The notes under the pieces are model-generated. The model made no database searches and was not told where the DNA came from. It was given only the letters and a program-made list of their open reading frames with translations. Below are positions 1-10,929 of a stretch of DNA of 64,000 nucleotides, piece after piece (positions within the stretch are counted from its first letter, which is position 1; the number at the start of each line of letters is the position of its first letter). Both the position numbers and the translations under genes were made by a program. The DNA comes from Ceriagrion tenellum (Eukaryota; Arthropoda; Insecta; Odonata; Coenagrionidae). The stretch lies in NCBI GenBank assembly GCA_963169105.1, contig OY720643.1:78723696-78787695 (forward strand), read 5' to 3'.

Positions 1-34
1 GGGTGTTTCTTCATATAAACTGGTTTCAGTGATG

Positions 35-185
35 TGGATAGCTCGGTGACCTGAGCATCCGACGCGACATTGGAAGGGTCGTGGTTCCATTCCCGATCCA
101 GTCGAATTTTTTCTACATGGAATCGGCTATCCTTTCATCTTCACTCCACCATTGTGTTCCTATCCTAACTACCTTGTTTCCCCCT
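35..185 (+). mobile_element. tRNA-derived SINE copy (family S1)
   Basis: A tRNA-like head carries an A-box-like stretch near 48-62 and a B box at 83-93 (GGTTCCATTCC, one change from the consensus). It is followed by a tail reading GTCGAATTTTTTCT and then TGGAATCGGC...ATCTTCACTCCACC. The same head and tail occur on the minus strand at about 45270-45450, which supports a dispersed SINE rather than a tRNA gene. No functional tRNA is inferred, because the cloverleaf cannot be completed and B-box-like heads with this same tail recur. Confidence 0.6.
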
Positions 186-269
186 CTGTCTGCTTGAAAT
201 ATTGACAAATTATACACCGCTGAGCGGTCTGATATATTGGCTACTTAGTGCTATGGATTCTCAAGAGAA

Positions 270-392
270 ATGGTTGTAGGCTTTCCTGTGTGGAAGTTAT
301 CATTTTGGACCAAATAAAAATGATTTTTTTAGCTCCACTTGAGGTTTATTAGTACAACCTGGGTTTCGACATTTCGTGTCACCATCAGATGC
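270..392 (-). mobile_element. Penelope-like terminal fragment with hammerhead-like motif
   Basis: GTAGGCTTTCC at 276-286 is shared with 3793 and 23667. About 100 bases downstream the minus strand reads CTGATGG (388-382), a GACA/TGTC stem closed by CGAAA, then GAAAC. This resembles the hammerhead core CUGANGA...GAAA with the final core A changed to G. Hammerhead motifs in the terminal repeats of Penelope-like retroelements are established knowledge; assigning this fragment to them is inference. Confidence 0.4.
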
Positions 393-424
393 AAATATGA
401 AAATCAGTCACAGTATATATTAAG

Positions 425-545
425 TTAAGGGGAGGGGAAGTAACATTTGGGAGAGGGGAGTGAGAGTTAGGGAGGCGGGCATGGGAGAGGCTTGGAGGAG
501 GGAAAGGGTTAGGTGGTGGAGGGGGGGGGGCGGGAAGGGGGTCAT
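425..545. repeat. G/A-rich tract
   Basis: A strongly purine-biased stretch on the plus strand (GGGAGAGGGG, then an uninterrupted run of about ten G near 521-530). It can be read as open frames on both strands, but the peptides are low-complexity Gly/Arg or Pro and do not look like protein. It is best regarded as simple sequence. Confidence 0.55.
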
Positions 546-584
546 AGTTTGTGTTTTGGGAAAGCTCTGCGAGAATCTTCACTG

Positions 585-2764
585 TCTTGGTATGGCTTGG
601 GATTCGTTATGGGTTCTAATTAAGGAGCTTGGTCCGAAAACTAAAGTCATTTTCTTCACATTCGCAGGAATTATAGAATAAAAGGCCCTCTATCGATTGA
701 TTTAATTAGAAATACACCTTTCCGTCCTGGTTTTTCCAATAATCTGATTTTAAAATAGCTATATTTACATTACGTTATACAGTAGGAGCGGATCCTTGGT
801 ACATAAAATATAGATTTAGTGTTGATCCCATGTTGTTTACACAAAAAACGGATGTGACATAAACAAGGATTTAAGAAACTGATTAGTGCAAAAATAACGG
901 TAGGTCACCGACTTAGTTTTTGAGGAATTACATGATTATTATCGAAATTTTATCCGAGACACAGTAGTGAGCTGATCGGGGAGCTGGGGTCGGTCATACA
1001 TGTGGCAGCAGGGAGTGAACTTACACATACCGTGGGAATTCAAACAGAGAGGCACATTTTAGAAGCTGGAAATTGTTTGTTTTAAGAATATAGTACCACC
1101 TCGATCAATGAAAAACATCGGTCAAAAACAAAGGGCTTCATATAACCCAAACAGGCCCGGTAAATATTCCTAAAACATTTTGTTGACACATAATAATAAT
1201 TACAATCACTTAAAAACGATTGATAAATGCGGCACTTACGGCTAAAATAAACGCTTTCTTAAAAAAATATTTCTTAAATAAATATTTCTGAACAATACAA
1301 ACTAGTTGTTTTTAAATCCTAATCAATACCTTAGAGATTTTGAATTCATGTCTGTTCATCATCTTAGGCAGAAGTAGGCATATATACTTGAATACCTTAG
1401 GTAACATTCCTATTCTTAATGCCATTAGCCCATCATCAATGTAAATTACTTTCTTTACTCCTTTGTCCATTTCATTTCTCTTATTTTTGAGCTCTAGCGT
1501 CTGAACGGTCAATCTGATCGAAATTCTGACAGTCAATTTTTTGTAGGCAACGAAACGTTCGTTCAAACGTTAAATTTTTTTCTTTTTGGGGGAAATATTT
1601 TTAATGCGAGTTACGATGATGAAAACAAAATTTGTAAAAGATGTTTGTGATAAAAATATGAAAAAAGAAGAAAAATATATATCACTTCAGAGAAACGAAC
1701 CTCACACTTTCCACTTCACAACCTACTACCTTTCCTCTCGTCCACCGCTAGGTTGGGCCTTGGGACAGTGTAGCAGCAATTTAATTATACAAAAGCAATG
1801 TATAAAGTACGTTACAGTACTGATCTCCACAATAACACTATTCAGTGATCAATTAAGTCCTGATAAGGACTATTATGTAGTATGAGAACTTCTAAAAAGA
1901 ATTTATTCAATGTGTTTAAAGTAGGAAAGCACTTCAGTTCACGCATATGAAACACCAGTCACTAAGGACATCAACAAAGTTCAGTACGGCGTTGCCAAAG
2001 TTTTTAGAGATTAATTAATCTTGAAATAAATATAAATGTAGGGTTTACTGGAGAAAATATTGTAATATAACAATCACATAAATTTTTAGATATTTCTGGT
2101 GATATATATTGTTGAAAAGTTTCATAAATCTAATTAGTTATTTAGGCATATTCGCTGCATGACTCCACTCTCGGCCTTCGATTTAAAATTATTTTCGTTG
2201 ACTGGTCTTCCTAATATTAATTTTTAATGCGATATTGTAGAATTCCTCTAAATTTGACATATTACAAATCAAAGCAGTATTCTTTTAAAGGCTCCTGTAC
2301 ACAACTAAAACAATCGGGATGCCGCTAGAATTATGACTCATTCAATTGCGAACCAACCTCCTTAATTTTACTTTGGTTTTCACTGGGAATAAATATGTAA
2401 GGAGAATGTATGCAAAAGAAGTAAATGCCCTTGGGACTCTCGGCTCTTCTTATACGGATTTTATTTTTACGTACTATCATGGGCCTGCAAGAAAACGTGA
2501 TATTTAAAAACTAGACGCGTGAATATCCTTTGAAAATCAAATCTCTTGTTGTCAATAGAATATGATATAGTTGATTTCAGAGAAAAATGTGAGATTTTTT
2601 AGCTAAAAGTATGATTTTCAGACAAATATGAAGTGTAAAAGAAATTCAATCGAAAGAATTCGAAACTTCATTTATCCAGCCATCCGATGAAAAAATCCCT
2701 GCCCTCTATCTTGGGTGAAAGTACTTTCAAAAGGCAAAAAATGTAACCTAGGCACCGAACCTGG
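585..2764. other. No recognisable gene
   Basis: A+T-rich DNA with only short open frames (the longest about 100 codons, at 1586-1885) and no recognised domain, splice-bounded exon, terminal repeat or tail. Confidence 0.5.
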
Positions 2765-2908
2765 GCCTACGAGGGCCGGGAGTGGTTATTAATGTAGCTT
2801 TTGTTACGACCAGATATATTTTCTACCCACATGCCAAATTTTACTTCAATCGGTTTTATAGTTTTTGCATGATGGAGGAACAGACAGACAGAAACCATTA
2901 CATTTTTA
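2765..2908 (+). mobile_element. 3' end of an RTE-like LINE
   Basis: The wording ATGCCAAATTTTACTTCAAT, CGGTTTTATAG and then an ACAGACAGACAG tail at 2879-2891 matches the usual 3' UTR end of arthropod RTE-type LINEs, where a 'caaattt...atcggt' block precedes a short tandem tail. No reverse transcriptase sequence remains upstream, so the copy is severely 5' truncated. The family label comes from recollection of the 3' UTR style, not from a database search. Confidence 0.45.
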
Positions 2909-3654
2909 TAAATGTTTAAGGACCGTGTATTTTTATAGTATTTGTTATAGCGTATGGTATATTTTCACATTTCTTTTCGAACTCAACTCCACAAATATTT
3001 TAACGCATTCACCGCCAATTTCGTCCTCACAGTTTCCTCACAAAAGTTAACCTGGAGAAACTGTAAATCTTAGCTTTTAATTAAAGTGAGTTAAATAACG
3101 GCAACTTATTCGTTCTCGGTCGTTTATCAAGTCCAGCGGAAATTGGCGAACGGTTTATTTTGATTCTCCCGACGAATTCTTGGTATAAACTCCGAGCTGC
3201 GCGAAATTTATTAGCCACCATTTCCTCAAAAGGTTTCTCGCGAGGCGTTCGCACCGGAAATGATTTTGTGCGTGGGAGGGCAATTGAGTTATTTCAGCTC
3301 CTGTTTAAGGTTGAAAAAAAATGACTTCCACTTAAACCGGGGGTGGTAGAAAAATAAATTTTCCGAAGACGTGGCTTTTAAAATTCTCGTTTTCGTATCC
3401 CCAACTGCGTGGGATGTATTGCATTCCGAATCTACATTGCCTGTGTGTTGGGTGGGAAGATATGTGTTATCTGTATTCATCACTGTCTACATCCACGCCA
3501 TCTGAATTTATCCTTTTATTATCCGAGAGGTATGAAATCAAAAGCTAATTTACGCGGAATTTTTGCTTTTAGAAATGAGTAGTGTAATATCGGACATCTG
3601 AGCGTATTGTTGAGTGGGAGACAAGCAAGATTATGTGATATACATATTTGAAAA
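2909..3654. other. No recognisable gene
   Basis: Nothing convincing was seen. Moderately GC-rich stretches near 3120-3260 carry no recognised domain. Confidence 0.45.
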
Positions 3655-4045
3655 TAAACTAGTACAAATTCCACACTTTATTTTTCGCCACCAACCATGG
3701 CTTCAGCACATTATGCCATCATCAAGATGATTAATATGGGATAATGCATCAAAATGATGATGATGATGAGACAATCAGGATGATAAAAGATCGTAGGCTT
3801 TCCCGACGAATACTATAGATAAATATTTCTCGGGTTTGGCACCGGGTAAGGCTGTTAAACAGCCTTACCCGGTGCCAAACCCGAGAAATATTTATTTATT
3901 TAATCAGGATGATGATGGCATAACCAGGGTGATGATGGCATAATGCGATGATTTCCTGATAATTATAATACCCGAATGATGGCATAATGTGCTAAAATCA
4001 CGGTTGGTGAAGAAAATAAAAGTGTGGTGTTTGTACAAGTGTCTA
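3655..4045. mobile_element. Nested foldback element
   Basis: The outer arms are imperfect inverted repeats: about 3655-3728 pairs with about 3970-4045. Shared wording is CCACACTTTATTTTTC, CACCAACC, and AGCACATTATGCCATCAT on the left and its complement on the right. Inside lie GATGATG runs and a separate perfect palindrome (3819-3895). The arms carry a hammerhead-like core: minus-strand GATGATGGCA...TGCTGAAG at 3726-3700, and a plus-strand counterpart at 3977-3999. Confidence 0.6.
3819..3895. repeat. Perfect 38-bp-arm palindrome
   Basis: Arms 3819-3856 and 3858-3895 are exact reverse complements around a single A at 3857. The arm sequence (GGGTTTGGCACC and flanks) is also present in one orientation at 23701-23728, so the palindrome looks like a head-to-head duplication of the end of that Penelope-like family. 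Confidence 0.85.
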
Positions 4046-4274
4046 TTTTCCAATATGGAAATCCATAAGTTCCACAAAATGTGTGCCTTTACGCTCTCTT
4101 AATGTGATTTTGTTCTGCTGTTATTGGAAGTTTGCGTGCGTATCGTGGGCACTAAGGTGGTATTGGCAGTTGTTTTCTTTCCGCCTCAGGACTTGTCTCC
4201 CACAGTATTAGAAAGACGGCACTCAGAACCTCGAAAGCAAAAAGTTGTTTTCCGTGTGTATGGGTTTCCACAAT

Positions 4275-4949
4275 TATAGTGCTCGCAGAGTTTCTGTGCA
4301 CTGGAGAGTTCCTCCAAGCCTAGCTGCCCATGGTAGATGAGCAGCGATTGGCTGCCGGCGTCCAATCCCGTAAACCGGTTCTTAACTCAGTGCGCGCCGC
4401 GTACGAGTACTGTAAGTGGCGACCAAAAAGAATAGGCGAAAACGAACGCTATGCCTCGCCGACGCGAGGGCCTTTAGAATATAAATACTCAGGACGAGAA
4501 ACTACTATAGATATCGAGTCAAAACTTGCAGTGATTGCAATAGTCATCGCAGGGAGGTAATAAAGTAATCCCCATCGGCGCAGGTCACCGTGGTTTCACG
4601 ATAAATAAAAAAAACTTAAATCCTCTTCACCAACATTTTGAAAAATACAAATATGAAAATTGCGACTAATTATCACAACAACCAATATTTTTACCGCTGG
4701 GAAAGATACCAGAATTTATCGAACCATATTCAATTCAGTTAAGAAAGCCTGGCACCCGCTGCAGGATAATTTAAAGTGAGGTAAGACTAGACTCTTTCGG
4801 GTCGCCAGTTACGGTATTCGTACGCGACGCGCACTGATCTAAGAACCGGTTCACGGGATTGGACGCCGGCAGCCAATCGCTGCTCATCTACCATGGGTAG
4901 CTAGCCTTGGAGAAATTCTCCAGTGCACAGAAACTCTGCGAGCACTATA
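4275..4949. mobile_element. Foldback/MITE with about 150-bp terminal inverted repeats
   Basis: The left arm, about 4275-4425, begins TATAGTGCTCGCAGAG. The right arm, about 4800-4949, is its reverse complement with roughly 10% differences. The arms include GATTGGCTGCCGGCGTCCAA and CCGGTTCTTA. A TA next to each end fits a TA target duplication. The interior of about 370 bp has a TATAAA at about 4481 and encodes no transposase. Open frames crossing the arm are not credible as genes. Confidence 0.75.
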
Positions 4950-5040
4950 GTATAATGCAGTTCACATGCAAGGGTTGTGTAGTTCAAAAATTTAGATCAA
5001 AATGAGAACAACGACTGCACTTTTCCACAATTTTTGATCT

Positions 5041-5115
5041 GTAGTACTACGCGTTTCGAAACAAGACAAGTCTTAAACCTGATGATGACTCTGTGAATCG
5101 AAGTGTGTAGGTCTG
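5041..5115 (+). repeat. Hammerhead-like motif within a small foldback
   Basis: CTGATGA at 5079-5085 is an exact hammerhead core heptamer. It is followed by a GACTC/GAATC stem with one mismatch and a TGT loop, then GAAG where the ribozyme needs GAAA. CTACGCGTTTCGA (5048-5060) is imperfectly complementary to 5098-5110. It is probably a decayed Penelope-like terminal sequence; loss of the GAAA suggests it is inactive. Confidence 0.4.
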
Positions 5116-5360
5116 GTAATAAAAAATGTGGAAAATTGCGATCGTTGTTCTCACCATGACGGACTTTCACTGAACTATGCCTGAATGATTGAAATCGAGA
5201 GCAGGCGACTTTCAGCTTAACATTGGGGATAGTGGGAAATTCGGGAGTTTCCATATGTTTTTGATGACAAGTGGCAAAAAGCAACGCGTTCTACAGTTTT
5301 GGAAATGACGAACGACTATTTTTAAAATTGAGTTATAAAGTTATCGAAATAGAAATCGTT

Positions 5361-5553
5361 AATAGATGCCATGATCTTACAATAAAAGATGTTGTTCACT
5401 TTCCACAGAGTTTTATTCTCACTGACCATGGTTTCGGCATAAGCTATGTCATTTTCAAGGTTCAACATAGCTTATATAGAAACCTTAGTCAGTGTGAATA
5501 AAACTCTGTGTAAAGTGAACAACATCTTTTATTGTGAGATCATAGCATCTGTT
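5361..5553. repeat. Long hairpin with about 89-bp arms
   Basis: 5361-5449 and 5465-5553 are inverted repeats (about 90% by eye) around a 15-base loop. The arms share ATAAAAGATGTTGTTCACTT, CAGAGTTTTATTC and CATAGCTTAT. The minus strand of the left arm has ...ATGCCGAAACCATGG, a GAAAC-bearing hairpin like the one at 62161-62190. Confidence 0.8.
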
Positions 5554-5826
5554 ATCCATTTCCACAAAATATCGCCTGATATGCTAAACTTAAAGTACGA
5601 ATAGTTTGAACTATTTGTGGCATGGGCAAATAAAGAATTGTAAAAATATGTACACGAGGGGTTTCGTGCGTTGATACTCTATCCGTATCCGAAATATGGA
5701 GCGATGACGCCATTCTCTTCCAAGGAGAGCTGCGCTTTTTCGTAAAAATTAAGTCTCACGAACAAAGTCAAGGAGTAAGTCATTAATTTTATCCCTGCAT
5801 AACTTGCTCCCCTTATGACATGAGAA

Positions 5827-6287
5827 GTACTGAAGAGGTCATTTTGACCACTTTTCATATTTGAAAATCCATTACTTCTGACTGAATCGTCATAACCACC
5901 TCATATTTCGTGAGTTTTTTTGGCAGGATAATACGATGTGAAAATGTAAACCTCATAGTACGAAAACTTTAAATGTACGTGACTTTTTATTTTTGTAGTA
6001 ACATAGGGGTTTTTACCTCAGGGTATCTCTCCCCTGTTTTATACGAGTGTTTTCGTCACGATAGAATGGAGTATTACTCTCTCCCATTGAAATATTATAC
6101 ATTACTCGGCAGCCGAAAGTTAATACATGTTTAAATGGCAAATGACAGTAGAGTGATCCTTTATTCTTAAAAAATCATGTAAAATAATAAATAAAAGATG
6201 TTTTTGAAACAATTTTCAATTGAAAACTTCAAGCATCATTTAGAAAAGAAATTATTTCGAAGGGGTCAAAATGACCCCTGTGAGCAC
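5827..6287. mobile_element. Foldback repeat with GGTCATTTTGACC ends (family Y)
   Basis: The left end reads GTACTGAAGAGGTCATTTTG ACC; the reverse complement of the right end (6262-6287) reads GTGCTCACAGGGGTCATTTT GACCCC. Internal sequence (CCTCAG, CTCTC..CCTGTTTTAT, CCCATTGAAATAT) recurs at 24940-25620. The ends recall piggyBac-like MITEs, but no TTAA duplication was seen, so superfamily is open. Confidence 0.5.
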
Positions 6288-6584
6288 TAATAGGTATGCC
6301 GAAAAGTCCGGTCATCTAGCGTTAATGAAATCCTCCATGATACTCTGTTCTTACCGACTGATTCGCATCTCTAAAACGTATGATTTGCTTCATACACGAT
6401 GTCTTTTTCTTATGATTTACTTATACATTTTTACTTCGTGCAGTAAGTTTGAATGGTTTATCGAAGGTTTTCTGCTTCTGAAGTGCTAACGCCAAAGGAG
6501 TATTTCCCAGGAGCCAATTGACCAAAAATATAGGGACTGACAATTTTAGCGTCGAGTAGAATTGGATAGAGATACAAAATACAA

Positions 6585-6662
6585 AAAATACAAAAATACA
6601 AGATACAAAAAATATATAAAAGATAGAAAAAAAATACAAAAAATACAAGATACAAAAAATGA
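6585..6662. repeat. A-rich simple repeat
   Basis: Degenerate tandem ACAAAAAATACAAAAAT/GATACAAAAAAT units. They create spurious Phe/Tyr/Cys-rich open frames on the minus strand. Confidence 0.75.
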
Positions 6663-6686
6663 AGATGGAAATATGCCTGCAGTATT

Positions 6687-6749
6687 AGCGCATTCAAACA
6701 TGTGATCATTTATCCGAAGCAGTTTTCGCGGTGTAGGTACTGGAATACT
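6687..6749 (+). repeat. Short dispersed repeat Z, copy 1
   Basis: CATTCAAACATGTGATCATT, TATCCGAAG and ACTGGAATACTT recur at 9276-9336 in the same order with a few differences. In the second copy the LINE fragment begins just after, which may mark an insertion boundary. Confidence 0.6.
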
Positions 6750-8269
6750 TATACATCAATCCAAACATTACATTTATCAACGGACTTGGTTTTATGGGAG
6801 TGTAGTCTTCTTGAGGCATAGGCCGACTGTTATCAAGGAAAGCAATTTTCAGTTATTAGGAGACGTCCCATAAAATTATTAACTCCGGAATATGTTAGTA
6901 GAGTGAATATTTTAGAAAGAAAATCAGGAGGACAAGTTTGAGCTTGCTCAAAGATTTCATATTCGTGATTCTTTCTCCTATTAATCCGGATCAACTCCAT
7001 CTCATATAATGTTTCGTTGATATGGCTTCTTTTGTGGTCCTTTCATATAATCCTTCGCGAGGGCTTAAACTCTTAGCGTTATATCTCGCCGACTTCAAAT
7101 CCTAATGGATGGCTTCATCTGAGTTTCTACTTAAATTTAAAACATTAGTATTACCTTATTATATAAGCTTCTTCTCCTTAATTTCTATTAATATTGGCTA
7201 TACTGCTGTTACTCCGAAATGTATAGGAACCTCGTAAATTGGATGAACGCCTTCCACAAAGGGCGGCATATCACTTTGATGGCCTACTTAAGGATTACTC
7301 GTGACTGTTAGTATACGTATTTTCATTTAACATAAGGCTATGTACCTCATACAACCATACCTTACATTGTTTGTCTGTTTAAATGCGGTGTAATATGCTC
7401 CAGTAGAAGAAGTTTTCGATGATCAGTCATTCAATTTTCTTTGCTCCTAAACAACCCTGGGTATTGGAACAGAATAGAATTTAATTTACTCCCATCTGTA
7501 GAATATTATATAAAAAAATAATGAAATCTATAAACGAAAGCTTTAGGTTAGCACCTAGGTCAAGACAGGAATTGAACTAACATCAATGTTAAACGTGTTC
7601 CCTTCACACTCGATTAGCAGTGAAATAATGTACTCCTTATTCCAGTTACACAAATATCAGGAAATAACATTTAATATATTCATAAAGCAGAAAATTTAAC
7701 CATTTTCAGAATTTTAATTTATATTTGATTGCGGTAAAATAGTGAATTTGTAATTCAGTAGAAAAAAACAAAAAATTGAACATTTGAAAAAAATAATCAT
7801 TTTTATTTGACAGGAACGTTTTTTGAACATTTTACAAAACTTTTATTTGAATTTGGTTGGCAGTGATATAAAACACTTTCTTAAACAGAAAAGAATGTGA
7901 TGATAGATTCAAAGTTTTTATAAGACAGTAGCCATTTTTTGACCATTTAAAAAATGTTTTACCAGATTTGCATCTTTTTATTATTTCTGACTAGGAATTA
8001 AGAATTTTAGGTCCCATTTACAATTTTTTTACAAGGTCTTTCTTGGTTCGGGCAGTATACTATCTAATTATTCTCTTCCTTTCGCAAGGGTTGGGCAATA
8101 AGGCTGTCGCGACCTTCATCAGTCTTGGCCTTTCCATCTCTTGCGCGGATATTCCAGAGGTTTTCTGCCTCTCGCTGTAGTTTTTAGTACTTGTTCGTGT
8201 ATTACCCTTCCTCTATTGTAATGCGTTCTATTTATCTATTTCAGTATACTCATATAGTTTGGAAGAAAG
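6750..8269. other. No recognisable gene
   Basis: A+T-rich. Between about 7770 and 7960 there is weak internal repetition of a TTGAACATTTT-type phrase. No open frame with a recognised domain. Confidence 0.45.
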
Positions 8270-8490
8270 GCTTCTCGGAATTCCATCCGGGTTGGAAGGT
8301 CCATGACCAACGTTTCGGACGTTGACACTGGAACCATCCTCAGGGTGATGAGATGCCCATCAATGGGGTTGTCCCAAGTATATAGTAGTCGTATAGTGGG
8401 TACAATATATTTGGGACTACTCCGATAGCAGTTGTAAGCGGCCGAAACACTGGTCATGGATCTTCCTACCCAGATGGAATCCTGAGAAGC
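8270..8490. mobile_element. 221-bp foldback with hammerhead-like motif
   Basis: The left arm 8270-8318 (GCTTCTCGGAATTCCATC...CGTTTCGG) is an imperfect inverse of 8441-8490 (CCGAAACACTGGTCATGGAT...GAGAAGC). On the minus strand at 8343-8301 the phrase CTGAGGA, about 20 bases, then GAAAC appears, which has the invariant residues of the hammerhead core (CUGANGA and GAAA). A U between the core and the presumed stem II departs from the canonical form. Confidence 0.65.
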
Positions 8491-9275
8491 AATACTTCAT
8501 TATATTTACCGGGAAAACCTGAAATCTCTCATATCGTTTTGAACGTCGATTTCTTTCCTTAGAGCTGTATTAACTTTTGGGTTGCTAGTGCATATTCTTA
8601 TAAAAATTTCACAACAGGGTAGAGATATGATTCTCAACGGAGTGAAATCTCTGGCCATGGGGAAATAAAACTTTGCAACTGGCTATCCTCTGAAGAAATA
8701 AATAAGGAAATAAATTTGAGCTTAAAATATTGGCCAATCAGTGACGTCCTGTAATAAACTCTGTAATGTATAGTAACCAAAGCTCAATAAAATTGCGGGA
8801 AAAACCTTACCCACTCGGAGGCAATAGCTGGTTCATTTATTAAAACTTACAACCTATTTGAAAACACGAAAAAAATATTCATTTAAGATACGTTTAATAT
8901 TTGATAATTTGCTTTTGCAGTCATGTCATTCAGCTCTCGCAGTTGAATATTCCATAATGAGTTGGCGTTTTCCAAGTTTCGTCCACTTAATGGCTTTTTG
9001 CTCTTAAGTGTCACTAAACTCATAGGGTTTAAGATTTAAGGGACGGTTTACATGTGTAGCACGATTACAAATTCTTAAATAAATACTGAGTTTTTAAGAA
9101 GTATTGTGCAACCATTGTTACGAATCTCGTGACAAGTTACTGTTGCAAGAAAGAAGTATAGGGAGACCAAAATTTGAGGGGGTTATTACTTTGCCCTCAA
9201 ATAGGATTAATTAGCGAAGATACGAAGGAAAAAGATGCAATATGCCTTCAATATATAAGAAATGGAAAGTATTAA
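8491..9275. other. No recognisable gene
   Basis: A+T-rich sequence without recognised motifs or long frames. Confidence 0.45.
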
Positions 9276-9336
9276 GGCATTCACACATATGATCATTTAT
9301 CCGAAGTAGTTTTTTTCGGTGTACTGGAATACTTTA

Positions 9337-9930
9337 AAAGTCACTAAAGGTCATGGACCAAGTTCTCAAGAATACAACTTGAAAATAAGTAAGACGAAGA
9401 CTAACATCCTAGTATGTGGAAGAGAGAAGATGAATGCAGAAGTCACCCTGAGAGAAGAAGATATGACTACAAACCAAAAACAGTATGTGGAAACTTTCGT
9501 GTGGAGCGTATATGGATCTCTATGGATCGGTTGCATGGACCATTGGAAAGGCTGAAATCAAAATTGAAGCCTTTGAAACTTTGTGCTGGAGGAGGATGCT
9601 GAAGACACAATGGCCGGACAAAATAAGAAATGATGAAGTGTAAAGAAAAGTAGAAGAGGAAAGGACCATATGGAACACCATACAGATAAGAAGAACGAGA
9701 TGGATTGGACACAGCTCGAGACTCAATGGGTTTGTGAGGGAAATAATTGAAGGTAAAATAGTGGGAAAAGACCCCAAAGGAAGTCCCAGGAATAAGTTTA
9801 TGGACCAAATAAAGAGGAAAGTACATAGGAAGAGATACCAGGAGGTAAGGGAACAAGCATTAGGTAGGGAAGGGTGGAGGGCTGCACTCAACCAATCTTA
9901 TGATTCAACGACCAATGAAGAAGGAATAGT
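9337..9930 (+). pseudogene. LINE reverse-transcriptase C-terminal remnant (family L2)
   Basis: Translated across frames this reads as the distal part of an arthropod LINE RT. First comes KTKTNILVCGREKMN (the 'KTK.MV' thumb-side segment), then ETFVWSV, MDHWKG, a Trp-rich stretch, RTRWIGHS.RLNGFVREIIEG, and in one clean frame from 9734 to about 9905 DPKGSPRNKFMDQIKRKVHR...GREGWRAALNQS. Several frameshifts and stops separate these blocks, so no protein is made. The distal end (CTGCACTCAACCAATCTTA, then a GAAGAAGG tail) matches minus-strand copies at 20195, 25045 and 45198. It is non-autonomous and dead. Confidence 0.7.
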
Positions 9931-9959
9931 TTTAGGTTTTAAAGTCGGCGTAATGACCC

Positions 9960-10480
9960 GATTTTCTTCGCCCTTTGCTCAAATTCAAACCGAATCATCC
10001 CTTTCTTCTCTTTCTTTCGCTACTCGTTTGAACCCTTTCTCGCAGTCTACGTTTCTCAAGCCGCAGTGCCGTCTCTCCAGACGAGCTCGCGACAAGGGCT
10101 GCCCCTACCCGGCCACTCTCCCACGCGCCCAAGGTGAGGATATTGTGCCCTTCCCGCTTTTCGGGGTCAAGGGTCCATATTCGGAATGGGAATAGTCGAG
10201 GAGAAGCCTCTCACTTGTGGAACGAAGACACCTTCCACCCACGAGCCCCGGAGAACCCTCGAGGGCACGGGAGGGAAAGGCTATTTTCGAGTTTCTCGTC
10301 AGACAGAGGAGAAAAAAGGACCTCATTCGAGAAAGACAGTTGTTTCTCTTTCTTTGGCAGCGGATATTGAATTTCCGCCGGTGTGATTATTTTTGACTTC
10401 CGTTTTCGACATCCTCTAGCACTAGAAAGACTGGGGCACATTGTTCCCCACCGAATGCGGCCAACCGTCAATTGTCAGCA
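9960..10480. other. GC-rich islet of unknown nature
   Basis: A sharply GC-richer stretch with overlapping frames on both strands (longest continuation to 10195 on plus). The predicted peptides look like no known family and the overlap in all frames reflects base composition. It could be a conserved noncoding element, a CpG-like regulatory islet or an old exon; nothing here decides. Confidence 0.35.
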
Positions 10481-10929
10481 TGCGTTTTTTTCTTTCTCAA
10501 AAGCTGCCTAGCAGCTCGAATTTCAAGGTATTTCCGACTTTTAAGTCAAACTAAAACTATTGTCATAGTTAGTCGCGATCGGCATTTGAAACTAAAAAAA
10601 TGACACAATATGATAACAATTTTTTTCTTTATTCATATTTTTATTTTCGTACGAAGTACAAAGAGATAATGCACAAAGAGATTAAAAAGGACAATAAAAC
10701 TTTTCGCACAAAGAACCCAATTCTTTAGAGAGAATGCTATAGATTACAGATTGCATCCTAATAGGTTTAAATATTATTTCAATGGTATACTGTGTAAATA
10801 TTTGTAGCTGCAGCAATCTCTGTAATAAAACAGATAGCGTTCCTCGCGGTTAATAATATTTACTCATGTTCGCATTTTTGAAAAACCTTCACGTCACTTT
10901 CACACGGTCCACTCATGTACTTGCTTTTA

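Noticed and set aside
3720..3945. GATGATGATG runs as a CRISPR-like or regularly spaced array
   Set aside because: The spacing is irregular, the repeats are trinucleotide-based, and they sit inside foldback arms of a eukaryotic genome.
6421..6709. Phe/Tyr/Cys-rich minus frames as membrane proteins
   Set aside because: They derive from the A-rich tandem repeat at 6585-6662.
9467..9891. Minus-strand frames of 120-130 codons over the L2 LINE copy
   Set aside because: They are antisense shadows of the LINE RT region; the sense strand shows the recognisable RT C-terminal blocks.
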